Of a DNA stretch of 64,000 nucleotides, positions 11,690 to 23,928 are shown in pieces; the first letter of the stretch is position 1; each line of letters starts with the position of its first letter. The stretch comes from Lineus longissimus (lineage: Eukaryota; Nemertea; Pilidiophora; Heteronemertea; Lineidae), in contig NC_088309.1 in the NCBI RefSeq assembly GCF_910592395.1, positions 10,356,501 through 10,420,500 of the forward strand, written 5' to 3'. The translations under genes were made by a program, and so were the position numbers. A model generated the notes under the pieces. It made no database searches. It was not told the origin of the DNA and saw nothing but the letters and a program-made list of their open reading frames with translations.

Positions 11690-14600
11690 GTCACATCTAC
11701 TACTTCATATTGGGTCCTTATCTTCTGTATTGGCCAGAGAGGGCAACAGCTGTCTCAGGTGTTCTGGTTGTGCAGCACAACATGGAGTTACTTGAGAGGG
11801 ACATCTACTACTTCATATTGGGTCCTTATCTTCTCTATTGGCCAGAGAGGGCAATAGCTATCTTAGGTGTTCTGAGCTGGTTGTGCCACACAACATGGAG
11901 TTACTTGAGAGGGACATCTATACTTCATATCGGGTCCTTATCTTCTTTATTAGCCAGAGAAGGCAATAGCTGTCTCAGGTATTCTGAGCTGGTTGTGCAG
12001 CACAACATGGAATTATATTTGAGAGGGACATCTACTACTTCATATCGGGTCATTATCTTCTCTATTGGCCAGAGAGGGCAATAGCTGTCTCAGGTGTTCT
12101 GAGCTGATTGTGCAGCACAACATGGAGTTATACTTGAGAGGGATATCTACTACTTCATATCGGGTCCTTATCTTCTCTATTGGCCAGAGAGGGCAATAGC
12201 TGTCCTAGGTGTTCTGAGCTGATTGTGCAGCACAACATGGAGTTATATTTGAGAGGGACATCTACTACTTCATATCGGGTCCTTATCTTCTTTATTAGCC
12301 AGAGAGGGCAATAGCTGTCTCAGGTGTTCTGAGCTGATTGTGCAGCACAACATGGAGTTATACTTGAGAGGGATATCTACTACTTCATATCGGGTCCTTA
12401 TCTTCTCTATTGGCCAGAGAGGGCAATAGCTGTCCTAGGTGTTCTGAGCTGATTGTGCAGCACAACATGGAGTTATATTTGAGAGGGACATCTACTACTT
12501 CATATCGGGTCCTTATCTTCTCTATTGGCCAGAGAGGGCAATAGCTGTCTCAGGTGTTCTGAGCTGATTGTGCAGCACAACATGGAGTTATACTTGAGAG
12601 GGATATCTACTACTTCATATCGGGTCCTTATCTTCTCTATTGGCCAGAGAGGGCAATAGCTGTCCTAGGTGTTCTGAGCTGATTGTGCAGCACAACATGG
12701 AGTTATATTTGAGAGGGACATCTACTACTTCATATCGGGTCATTATCTTCTTTGTCGGCCAGAGAGGGCAATAGCTGTCTCAGTTGTTCTGAGCTGGTTG
12801 TGCAGCACAACATGGAGTTATATTTGAGAGGGACATCTACTACTTCATATCGGGTCCTTATCTTCTTTATTGGCCAGAGAGGGCAATAGCTGTCTTAGGT
12901 GTTCTGAGCTGGTTGTGCAGCACAACATGGAGTTACTTGAGAGGGATATCTACTACTTCATATTGGGTCCTTATCTTCTTTATCAGCCAGAGAGGGCAAT
13001 AGCTGTCTTAGGTGTTCTGAGCGGGTTGTGTAGCACAACATGGAGTTACTTGAGAGGGACATCTACTACTTCATATTGGGTCCTTATCTTCTCTATTGGC
13101 CAGAGAGGGCAATAGCTGTCTTAGGTGTTCTGGTTGTGCAGCACAACATGGAGTCACTTTAGAGGGACATCTACTACTTCATATTGGGTCCTTATCTTCT
13201 CTATTGGCCAGAGAGGGCAATAGCTATCTTAGGTGTTCTGAGCTGGTTGTGCCACACAACATGGAGTTACTTGAGAGGGACATCTATACTTTATATCGGG
13301 TCCTTATCTTCTTTATTAGCCAGAGAGGGCAATAGCTGTCTCAGGTGTTCTGAGCTGGTTGTGCAGCACAACATGGAGTTACTTGAGAGGGACATCTATA
13401 CTTTATATCGGGTCCTTATCTTCTTTATTAGCCAGAGAGGGCAATAGCTGTCTCAGGTATTCTGAGCTGGTTGTGCAGCACAACATGGAATTATATTTGA
13501 GAGGGACATCTACTACTTCATATTGGGTCCTTATCTTCTTTATTAGCCAGAGAGGGCAATAGCTGTCTCAGGTGTTCTGGTTGTGCAGCACAACATGGAG
13601 TTACTTGAGAGGGACATCTACTGCTTCATATTGAGTCCTTATCTTCTTTATTGGCCAGTGAGGGCAATAGCTGTCTCAGGTGTTCTGGTTGTGCAGCACA
13701 ACATGGAGTTACTTGAGAGGGACATCTACTACTTCATATTGGGTCCTTATCTTCTTTATTGGCCAGAGAGGGCAATAGCTATCTTAGGTGTTCTGAGCTG
13801 GTTGTGCAGCACAACATGGAGTTACTTGAGAGGGACATCTACTACTTCATAATGAGTCCTTATCTTCTTTATTGGCCAGAGAGGGCAATAGCTGTCTCAT
13901 GTGTTCTGGTTGTGCAGCACAACATGGAGTTACTTGAGAGGGACATCTACTACTTCATATTGAGTCCTTATCTTCTTTATTGGCCAGAGAGGGCAATAGC
14001 TGTCTCGGGTGTTCTGGTTGTGCAGCACAACAGGGAGTTACTTGAGAGGGACATCTACTACTTCATATTGAGTCCTTATCTTCTTTATTGGCCAGAGAGG
14101 GCAATAGCTGTCTCAGGTGTTCTGGTTGTGCAGCACAACATGGAGTTACTTGAGAGGGACATCTACTACTTCATATTGGGTCCTTATCTTCTCTATTGGC
14201 CAGAGAGGGCAATAGCTATCTTAGGTGTTCTGAGCTGGTTGTGCAGCACAACATGGAGTTACTTGAGAGGGACATCTACTACTTCATATTGAGTCCTTAT
14301 CTTCTTTATTGGCCAGAGAGGGCAATAGCTGTCTCATGTGTTCTGGTTGTGCAGCACAACATGGAGTTATACTTGCGAGGGACATCTACTACTTCATATT
14401 TGGTCCTTATCTTCTTTATTGGCCAGAGGGCAATAGCTGTCTTTGGTGTTCTGGTTGTGTGGCACAACATGGAGTTACTTGAGAGGGACATCTACTACTT
14501 CATATTAGGTCCTTATCTTCTTTATTGGCCAGAGAGGGCAATAGCTGTCTCAGGTGTTCTGGTTGTGCAGCACAACATGGAGTTACTTGAGAGGGACATC

Positions 14601-15160
14601 TACTGCTTCATATTGAGTCCTTATCTTCTTTATTGGCCAGAGAGGGCAATAGCTATCTTAGGTGTTCTGAGCTGGTTGTGCAGCACAACATGGAGTTACT
14701 TGAGAGGGACATCTACTACTTCATATTGAGTCCTTATCTTCTTTATTGGCCAGAGAGGGCAATAGCTGTCTTAGGTGTTCTGGTTGTGCAGCAAAACATG
14801 GAGATACCTGAGAGGGACATCTACTCCTTCATATCGGGTCCTTATCTTCTTTATTGACATATAGGGCACTAGCTGTCGTTGGTGTTCTGGTTGTGCAGCA
14901 CAACATGGAGTTACCTGAGAGGGACATCTATTACTTCATATTGGGTCCTTATCTTCTTTGTTGGCCAGAGAGGTCAATAGCTGTCTTAGGTGTACCGAGC
15001 TGGTTGTGCAACACAACATGGAGTTACTCGAGCGGGAAATCTCAATCACATTGTCTTTTTGTTTCTTTATGCCTTCCGACACTTGTGGAGTGGTCAAAAT
15101 AAGGCAATAGCTGTTTCAGGTGTGTTGGCAATGAAGCACTACTAGGGAGCTACCTGGAAC
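11690..15160. repeat. Satellite block B, about 30 units of 108-117 bp
   Basis: Long tandem array. Each unit contains GAGAGGGACATCTACTAC, TCATATTGGGTCCTTATC, GGCCAGAGAGGGCAATAGC and TTGTGCAGCACAACATGGAG in that order. Length varies by a 5-nt insertion (AGCTG after GTTCTG) and by a 2-nt insertion in the GTTACTTGAG segment, giving 108, 113 and about 116-bp variants. From about 12065 to 12780, pairs of variants alternate as a higher-order repeat; from 13580 to 14730 the 108-bp form dominates. Copies decay after 15040. Open frames crossing it (up to 177 codons) follow from the repeat and are not treated as genes. Confidence 0.93.
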
Positions 15161-16546
15161 ATGCCTGGGTTCTACTTTGTATTGTACTGGCAGAATTGCA
15201 ATATTCTGCTAAGGTGAACATTCACACCAGCATCAATGGCAGGCAAACTGGTGTTGGTCACATTACCAAGGAAGATAATGACTTATTCACTTTACAAATT
15301 TAGGTTTATTTTTTAAAGATATACATTACTTTGTAACAGGGTTATAACTGGTGCATTTTTAAAATGCAGACCTCTCAAAAATGTTTTAAAAATTAACATT
15401 GTACATCTGTATACTAATATTACCAATGCAACTGCAGTGAATAATGACTCTGCACTTAGTAAGAACTTGTTAGAACACCATAATACCCACAAAAAAGAAA
15501 GATGTATTAAGAAAATTTCAAAGTCGTTGCAGAGGATTACTTAACGGTTTAGAGAAGACTCAAAAACTTTATGAAACACAAAAGATCCTGCATGCTTATA
15601 AGAACTGGCTAGAACTCTGTTTTATTTTAGCGCAATAGACAAACCAGCACAAAGACTGTGGACAGATTGGAATGGCTTGGTCCAAGACAGCATGAACAAT
15701 ATAAGCGATTTTCACCAAAATAATCCAGCATATTTTCCAGCCAATTATTTTTGTTAATTCATATTCACTATATTAGAAATGGTCATGCACCAGCAAGTAA
15801 AAGGTTCATCTTTGAGTAGCTAGATAAATTCGACACAACCAGTTGTAACAGAAAAACAAAACACCCAACCAAGTCATCATGCTTTCAAGAGAGATTAAGA
15901 AAAAAAGAAAAATAATTGACCCTAAGACCAAACAGCAGAATGATATATACACATGATACAGTGATAAAGAAGATGCAACTTTGGAATGGAGGAGTCTGAA
16001 GTACATTTCAGGAAAAAACTGCACTCTGTTTGGTTATTCTGCAGAAAAAATGAAATATTTGAACAAAATGTAATATTTCATCCAAAGCTTCAAAGTCCCA
16101 AGTATCTACAATGCTACATTTGTACTTACTTTGCCAGAATCAGACAAATGATGTCATCACAGAAAGACCATTTAGGAGGTCAAATTTTACTATATTTTTT
16201 GTAATTCAGATCCACATAGCATACTTTGTGAGAAGGGTCCTGGTCAGGTCTAAAATGGCCAACCAAATGAAGTCACAGCACAGCTTCTATTGAGGGTATT
16301 TCAGAGATGCATCACAAAATATTTGCTTTTAACAATTAGTTAGGATTATAAAGCACCAACTACGCAATATCCTGTCACTATAGATTAGCGATAGCCAACA
16401 CTAACTAATGCGACTCCTTCTATTTAGATGATGGTCAAGTACTGACCCCTTAAGATAATGTATGACTTAAAGCTTACCAATAAAGGACTTCGTCATCCAT
16501 GGAACCCTGTACATGACTACATGTGCTAAATAATACCTTTCAAACA
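15161..16546. other. AT-rich intergenic stretch without recognisable genes
   Basis: Follows the satellite decay zone. I see no conserved exon, RNA gene or well-formed transposon here, only short unconvincing open frames and A- and T-rich low-complexity stretches. Confidence 0.4.
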
Positions 16547-16679
16547 GGTGGTCGATCCAGGAGTAGTGTGACCCCCATTTATTCGCATAAATCTTGGAAA
16601 TTGACCAAAATTGTTAGGATATTGACTATGAAAAGACATCAGGCTGCCCTCTCTTTCCCAGACTCCTGGATTCGCCACC
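16547..16679. mobile_element. Small terminal-inverted-repeat element (about 133 bp)
   Basis: The left end reads GGTGGTCGATCCAGGAGT (16547-16564). The right end, 16662-16679, reverse-complements to GGTGGCGAATCCAGGAGT, with two mismatches over 18 bp. It is too short to encode anything. The GATCCAGGAG word resembles the GGATCCGCCC ends seen at 39591 and 62272, so these may be related non-autonomous elements. Confidence 0.5.
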
Positions 16680-16830
16680 CAGGATGGATGTTCAAGCGAT
16701 AGAGAGAAGTCATACAGTACTGTACCACTTAAATCAAATCAAAAAACTCATAACTGAGCTGAAAGACTGCATAGACTGTTATTGAATTTGCTGATTTGAG
16801 ATCAGTCACATTTGGGTCATTTTAATGTTG

Positions 16831-16995
16831 GTGTTAACACCAATGTTACGTCTACATTCGGAGTCAACACCAATGTTACGTCTGCATTTGGAGTCAACAC
16901 CAATGTTACGTCTACATTTGGAGTCAACACCAATGTTACGTCTACATTTGGAGTCAACACCAATGTTACGTCTGCATTTGGAGTCAACACCAACT
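16831..16995. repeat. 30-bp tandem repeat, 5.5 copies
   Basis: The unit begins GAGTCAACACCAATGTTACG followed by TCTACATTTG. Copies lie at 16831, 16861, 16891, 16921, 16951 and a half copy at 16981, with only A/G variation at one site and a diverged first unit. Because 30 is a multiple of three, several frames stay open across it, but nothing around it supports a gene. It is 1 kb downstream of the PRRC1 stop, possibly in or just beyond its 3' UTR. Confidence 0.93.
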
Positions 16996-17996
16996 TCAAA
17001 ACCACCCACTGCAACTGGCTATTTAACTGTCTTTTAATAAAACAAGGAAGAAATAACAATAAACTAAACAATAACAAAGACTAAAACCTATACAATATAA
17101 TATCATTAGCCACATGCAGTGCAAAGTAAATTCTATTTTTGAATTTTAAATTCCCTTAACTCGATCTATGTGTAGTGTTGGTGATTTGAATAGGATAATC
17201 TTGTACGTAGAACTTATCGACACAGCTAAGACAAAACGCTTTTTTTACCCACTGTGCACTCACCTTTTCAAAAACCACAATGTTCATTACAAAACTGTAT
17301 CCAATTCCCAAAACATCTAAGCACTTCCATCAAACTATCAAACTTTTCAACACATGAAAATGAATTTGTATTCAGGAAGAAAATACCATCATCTATGGCA
17401 CTAAACTTGTTCCAAAATGAAGACAACTGAAACAATCTTTTATTTTTCCACCTTCATATTCATGGTAGAGATCACAGAGCTGTGTGACAAATTCCGTACA
17501 CTCAAATGTTAAACTCACCAAAGATAAGATCTAGTTTGTGTCAATAGTATAAAGCATGCAATTCTCATTCTTATCATTCTGATCTAAAGCTGTCTGATGA
17601 CCTACTGGAAGCTAAAACAGAGAGTACTGAACAGTTGCTCAGGCATCTCATTCACAATTGTGGAATTCCAGTCTGTTTTGTTTTTATTACATTCACTGCT
17701 GGTTCACCTTACGAGGCAACAAGGCATCACCTCCAAGTGGACGCCGCTTCAGTTCAACACTTGCATCAATGGTAGCCAATGAACAACTACTCTTTTGAAT
17801 GGCTTCATGCAGTAGCAAAAAATGACTGGTCACTGCCAAGGGTTGAGAGAGCTCAGTCCAAGGATGTCATGATGTCATGCATGTCAAGAGGATGCATGCA
17901 TTGAATACCATTGGCAAGTGCCCCAACTTAGTCCATCTGAATACAGGGCAAAAAGTTTCTTCATTCAGGTTATGCATGCAGTACACTGGCCGTATC
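16996..17996 (-). other. Probable PRRC1 3' UTR and downstream sequence
   Basis: Lies immediately 3' of the PRRC1 stop on the minus strand. A minus-strand AATAAA (plus TTTATT at 17438-17443) would give a 3' UTR of about 560 nt. There are no coding exons. A short palindromic GATGCATGCATTG-type stretch lies near 17891. Confidence 0.45.
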
Positions 17997-20900
17997 TCAA
18001 GAAGTCATCGGTGGCAACTTCTGTTTATAAAGTCCAGCTAACGTTTTTGCGGCCACAAAGATCATCTCTTGTCGCGAGACTCCAGTAAGGGCGGCGTGCC
18101 ATTCACTCCTGTGCACATGGGGTTGATATCTGCATATCATTTCGCCAATAGTCACTGAGTACCCTGACCACCTGAGTGGGTAGTCCTGTGGAGTGTCATC
18201 CTGTATCTGTTGAACATATTCCGGGGGTATAGGTGTCGCCTGTGTGAAGACTTGCAGGTTGATGTTACGGAGCGGATCTTTCAGAACGATGCAGCCAATA
18301 TCGAACCATCTGGAAAAGGTAACGTAATATTCATGTAATGTGATGTAATGTGATGTAATGTGATTTAATGTGACGTAATATTCATGAGGCGAGGGAAAAT
18401 AGAAAGCGGCAGAATTTTTCTTAAAGGCATACACTGTTCATGTACATTGTTGTTGTCAGTGTCACAAGTAAATAGAAATAAACCTTGCTGTTATAAAGGA
18501 ACGAGACATGTCAATATTAAAGATGAAATTGACCAACAGGGTGTTTTTACTGGTCTATTGGTGTACACAATAGCTATGTTGAAAACATTTATATTCGATG
18601 CGTATTTAGTAATTTATGTGGTATTTAGTGGACCACTAATTGAAATGAATTTGGACATTTACTCACTTGTCAGGAATAACTTCTGCTAGAAAGTTTTCTA
18701 TGGACATTATAGTTTGACGTTCATCAATGATTCCCGATCGCCTGAGATTCTCTATTCGTTCCTCAGCACCTTTCACACCAACAGTGAATCCAACCGGTTG
18801 GGCGGCAATGTTCGCTTGACTTCCCTGAAACAGTCACAAGGATAATGAAAACATCACCTCACATTTTATACTTAAACAGATAGGAAAACCGAAACATTTT
18901 TGTAGTATGAACTTTTTTTTGTTGGAGAATTCAGAAGAGACAGTCAAAATGACAGAGCTTAGGCATTTAAAAGGTTGAACTGACCTGTTTAGACAAAATA
19001 TTTCTGTCATTCTGATTGTTTTTCAACTATTAACTCAACGTCTCTTCCTGGATACCCATCTGGATCAATATAACCATGGCTTAGTGGTGGAATGACCAAT
19101 GCATCCATCATTATGAATGGACTCAAGACAGATAACCTTGTGTCATAAATCAAACTCTGTGGTGTCTCCTCTAGGTACCATCCATCCAATATATCCCAAA
19201 CTACAGTCTCAACAGGGAGAGACACAAAGGAGACACAAATGGAAGGAAGGTTGGGTCGAGACCTACGGCTGGACAGACCAATAATGAATAGGAAGCCGAC
19301 AAAAAGACAGCCTCACAACCAGCTGGAAAACCTTTAAATCCAATGGAAGATTAACCTACCAAACCAGTGACTGTAGCTTTTCCAAACACTGCCTGGAATG
19401 CCTCTCGTACTGGGCCAACTTTAGCCTCCTTGTCTGATGTGACGATTATGTCAACGTCACCACCGCTGTCTACAAAAGACAATGAATAGAATGAGTAGGT
19501 AATGGCATAGGGTCACATAATCTCTCAGTTTTAAATCACGCAATCTCCATTTCTGATATGATAATTTATAAGCACTGAGGCTCAAGTGTTACGCCAACCA
19601 AACAAGGAGGTCCTGAGACAAATGGCTTTTGTAGTGTACATCACATCCCAGAAAAAAGGTATGTATTGGTGATTTTTATTTCATTGCCAAGTTGCTAATG
19701 GCTATCTTATTACATCGAATTATCACATCTGATCCTGATGCAATAAGACAGCCAGATGTTTTGGTGGCTCATCTGCCTGGCATAACTTTATGATATGTTT
19801 ATCATTTTAATAACCAGCAGTGAAATACTTACGGATGTACTGCTTCATGCCTGGATCAAGTACTGTTATCATTGTCTCAACTGAATTCTGAAGAAACAAA
19901 AAAATCCATAGAATGGGCCATCATGCAAGGTCCGTTATTCTGGAAAGCTGATGCCAGCTCACTCTTGTCTTCTTTTCCTTTTAGCATTTGACAACCATAT
20001 GTTAGTGGATGTGACTGAGCTCAAGTCCTCAGTAGTGTCCCCCCCCCCTTATAAACGAGGAAAAGTACTGAGGTGAACACAAACAGAGATGTTAAACTTC
20101 CCAAGACTATGCTGAAATATTCCCAAGACAGGTACGTTTACTTTGTGTTTTTTCCATTATTCACAACAACATTTAGTTATATCGATTTAATTCATCATTT
20201 TTTGTTCATCAATACCACCTACTTTGAGTTTATTCATTATTCCACCTCCAAACCAGCCTGGTCCAGTTTCGAGGTTGTAGTTCTGTTGTTGCTGATAGGG
20301 GACACCAGCGTCTAATGGAAGATCGATTGAGCTGCTACTACCATAGGGAGCATGCGCTGCAGCTGAAAAAATCAACATGATATGAAATTGGTATTTTGAA
20401 GAGCTGAATTTACCAACCCAGTTCTTTCAGTCTGGTTTCTTATTGAAAGAACTCCCATAGGCCAAAGACTCCCAATGAAAAAGTTTGATGCCTCCTATTT
20501 GAAACATTCATGCTCAGATCAATGGGGTACAATCACAGCCCATATTTCAGAAAAATCTTCGAAAATGATCCTGAAAGTGATATTTCTACATTTTGAAAAA
20601 TGTTTAATCTAATCCTTAAATTCTTCCTCTTTCTTCAAAACTGGGATCTGCCCCTGAGGAACGACTTCTTAAAAACAATGACATTACACTAATAAAAGTA
20701 ACCTGTTGACTAACCTTGTGTTTGTGTTGGTGAATATTGTTGCATCTGCTGTGACGGAGTGTAAGATTGCTGGGGACTGGGGCTATAGCCCGGACTTGGT
20801 GGCATGCTAAAGAGACAAGAGATAGAGAAATGAACAACCAGAAAAAGGCAAGTAACGCTTTCATTCAATCAAGCACCTGAACATGCATACACTGCAACAG

Positions 20901-23900
20901 ATTAAGAGTAATTTAGTTGACATCAGTTATTTTTTTCGCAAATTCTGCCTCTGCTCTGGCTACATACACATTGAACATGGTCCGTCCCCCCACAAATTAT
21001 CACCATCAACTTAAGAGTCAAGATCTTTTACCAGAAATCACAATCAGAAATTTATCAGGAGTGTACATACCCCACACCTTGTGCTCCTACAGCAGGTTGC
21101 TGAGGCACGGCTGGAGGCATATAGATCTGTGGTTGAGCTCCAGGGCTAGCAACTGATGCCGGGTTGTAAAATAACTGAAGATGCAACAGAGAGAAAGACT
21201 CAACGTTCACTCAAGGGATACCAGGCATGAACAGATCCTCATTCCTGGGGCAAAGAGTCCCAGTTTATGATCATCCCAATCAAAGGCTGAATCTGATGAG
21301 CTAGGAGCCAAGAAGGTTCAAGCTCTTGGAAACATGGCTCGCAACATGATTTCACCCAGGTAGTATTATATAGTTTGTATTACATGAAGTTCTCCTTTTT
21401 CTCTGTCTCCAAGGCCATAGTGGATATAACTGTGGCTTCTTGCACTACAAGTCCAGTGACATCCACTTTGACACAACCAATGGATATACCTGGTGGTTTA
21501 TGCTAAGGAAAGAAGCATGAGCTGGCCCACTGAGGGGACATTGGTGTGATAGTGCAATTTTACTGTAGCCAATCAACTGGGCTAAAATTTCAAGTCTAAT
21601 GCATAAACCATTACATCTACCATCAATTGAAAATGTGCCAATTCGCCAACTTTGGCTGCGCGAACACTTCAATTTTTAACAGTACATGCGGCTCTTTGAA
21701 CTCAGAATCGTATGTCAATATACTTACAGGCGTTCCAGTGGCGGCAGATGCAGACGCTGGATAAGTCGTCTGCACCTGCTGCGGCGTGTGGTGCCTATGA
21801 GCAGAGTATGGGTTGCCCGTGAACTGTGGTATTTGTGCTGGCGGAGGCACCGGCGAGGCCACTACTTGGGTCGGTGATGCTGGTGGTGGTGTACCTGGTG
21901 CTGGCGAGGTTAATGCTACAGGAGGAGATTTTGCAGCCTCTCGACTTGGATCTAGAAATAGAAAAGTTGATATATTATTCTGATTAACTCTCAGCAACTA
22001 CAGTGGAACCTCCCTTAGCGGACACCTATCTATTAAGGACAACCTCTCTATTAAGGACACTAGTTTTTGTCCCAAATTGATAGTTTCTATTCAATTTGGC
22101 TTTTCTAATCAGGACACCTCTCTATTCAGGACAGCACTTGCCAGTCCCGAAGGTGTCCTTAATAGAGAGGTTCTACTGTAGTTTTTAGTCATCTGGACTT
22201 GGATACCTTGAAAATATGGGACGATTTACAATGCTGGATATCATATAGCATGACTGTCATGAGTGACCAAAGTAAGTGGTGCCATTTTTCCAAATGTGTG
22301 ACACATTGATATTTGTGGAATGATCCCAAATATGTACTGCAGTATATTGTGTTTCTATAAAGTCAAAGGAATGGGTCATAATGTACCGAGAATAGTTTGT
22401 AACAGTTATATCAAAGTGTAGAAACCAATATTCGAATAAATATAAAGTGTATGCATTATCACACCGACCAGATGGTACCACATGCTGGGGTAGGTAATTG
22501 ACAAACGACAGCCACTAGATATTGATTCACCATGCCAGTTGTCACATTATTTCCCTTCGCCGGGTATAAAGACCAGAAAATTGTTGTAGATTTTGTATCA
22601 GATAAAACAAATACCGCATTCAGAAATCTAATGAATTTCAGGGCTTTGATTTGGGGCCAAGACTATAACAGACATGTAGAAAAATCACCAGGAAATCTCC
22701 GAACAATTCCGAATAAAGTCAGTGATTCATGGTTGGAGTGTTGAATACCTTATCCTAAGTAAGGAATCGTGGCAGCCTCCAGCAAGCATCTTGCATTTAT
22801 ATTGCTTCTGAGTGTATCCCAAGCCCCCCCCCCCCCCCGAGCTGGCCCCAGACACATGCCCAGCTCCATTACAATAGCCTTGCAAATTATTCAAACATAC
22901 AGGTATCAACATGTGACTTCATCCCCATGCATAAAGTACTTCCCAAAAAAGGGGCTCATGGAAAGGAAAACAGAGAGTTTGACTTTAAAAGAAGAATTCA
23001 CCATGCCAACACCTCTTTATGAAACACGCGGAATATTTTATTTTCGGAGTAACTTACAACCATACTTCAGACGCGCATGGGCAGAGTATGACACTGGTAG
23101 TGATACAATTATAACAAATCAATTGAAAAATATGGCGGACAATAAAATGTTTTTACTTTTATTAATTGCTCAGTAGGTTCTGCTAAAAATCTGTTGAAAT
23201 CTGTTGAAATCTGAACTGGTGCAAGGTGTTACGAACACTGCGCATAAATATTCAAGAAATGCATTTTGTAAAGTAAGAAAAATTCGGTGCCAAAAAGTGC
23301 CATTCTTGATATCATCGCTTGCCCTGGCATCGACACTCAGGAAAAAGGGGGCTGTGATTCAAGTCTCATCCGACAAACTGGTGGAGTATTCCTGCTTGCA
23401 TGCCTCAAGAATAAGTAACAAAGGAGGAAGTTGACTGTTCTTAATTTTCTTTCTCTACCTTGGTTAAGGGTTGACCATAGGCCCCATGCTTTTGGCTAGA
23501 ACTTGAAAGCCTAAAACAATTAGAACTCCTTCAAAATGAAGTGAATGCCAATTTCAATGGTGGCAGTCAGTTTATGTATTCCAGAGAACAGACTCCCAAC
23601 CTTGTTTTTGGCATTCACTTCGATTTGAAGGAACTTTAATTGCTTTAGGATTGCAAGTTGGTGCCTGTGCAGGCTATGGTCAATCCTTACCAAATAACCC
23701 AAAGAATGTCCTGTGTCATCTGGAGTTTAATAACAAGGGCAATGGAAACTAAATTTCTAACCTGTTTTTAGTGACGTCTCTGCAGTCTCAGCAGCAGCAT
23801 CTTGCAGCTGATCAGCAAGGCTGGTATCGGCCAACTTCTGTGTGACTTCCTGTGTTGTGTCTTCCAAGACCAAAGCTGCAGCGACTGGACTGCTTTCATG

Positions 23901-23921
23901 GCTGCTGTCTTCTTCCATCAT
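17997..23921 (-). CDS. PRRC1: PRRC1 (proline-rich and coiled-coil-containing protein 1)
   Basis: Nine coding exons, minus strand: 23921-23762 (ATG, MMEEDSSHES), 21951-21728, 21174-21071, 20806-20715, 20362-20223, 19887-19833, 19469-19360, 18824-18667 and 18309-17997 (TGA). All phases fit, giving 451 aa against 445 in human. The N-terminal half is Pro/Gln-rich and low in complexity (SPTQVVASPVPPPAQIPQF, SPSPQQSYTPSQQMQQYSP). The conserved C-terminal half has VETMITVLDPGMKQYI, DVDIIVTSDKEAKVGPVREAF, QANIAAQPVGF and WFDIGCIVLKDP, and ends YKQKLPPMTS; it matches the NTPase-like (DUF84/YjjX-type) fold of PRRC1. Family knowledge: PRRC1 has been reported at ER exit sites with COPII and as a protein kinase A regulatory-subunit partner. 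The start matches human MMEE. The 5' UTR continues to a splice acceptor at 23928/23929, so at least one non-coding exon lies upstream. Confidence 0.95.
18322..18385. repeat. 10-bp microsatellite in the last PRRC1 intron
   Basis: Four to five TAATGTGATG-type units (18335-18378) are flanked on both sides by GTAATATTCATG. The array begins about 13 bp upstream (minus sense) of the final PRRC1 acceptor. Confidence 0.8.
21999..22180. mobile_element. TACAGT-ended MITE, copy 1 (PRRC1 intron)
   Basis: A 182-bp element with ends TACAGTGGAACCTCCCTTAG and, at the right, GAGAGGTTCTACTGTA. Internal words CTATTAAGGACA, CCAAATTGATAGTTTCTATT and CTATTCAGGACAGCACTTG recur in copies 2 and 3 (38167-38340 and 56590-56771, both in the opposite orientation). 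The terminal TA is consistent with insertion at TA, as in Tc1/mariner-type elements. It is non-coding. Confidence 0.85.
23458..23699. repeat. Long-armed foldback (inverted repeat) in PRRC1 intron 1
   Basis: Two arms of roughly 100 bp are imperfect reverse complements around a centre near 23580. The left arm has GGTTAAGGGTTGACCATAG, CCTAAAACAATTAGAACTCC and AATGAAGTGAATGCCAA; the reverse complement of the right arm reads GGTAAGGATTGACCATAG, CCTAAAGCAATTAAAGTTCC and ATCGAAGTGAATGCCAA. It could form a long hairpin in pre-mRNA or be a foldback-type transposon remnant. Confidence 0.75.
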
Positions 23922-23928
23922 CTTTAAC

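Noticed and set aside
13759-14729. Two adjacent 177-codon open frames on the plus strand
   Set aside because: They lie wholly within satellite block B, restart in a different frame whenever a 5-nt unit variant occurs, and have no splice or start context.
16806-17084. Open frames in all directions around 16.9 kb with TNVTSTFGVN-type repeats
   Set aside because: Result of the 30-bp repeat; no conserved flanks or splice signals.
22769-23176. 135-codon plus-strand frame
   Set aside because: Runs through a C14 homopolymer in a PRRC1 intron and shows no recognisable domain or codon pattern.
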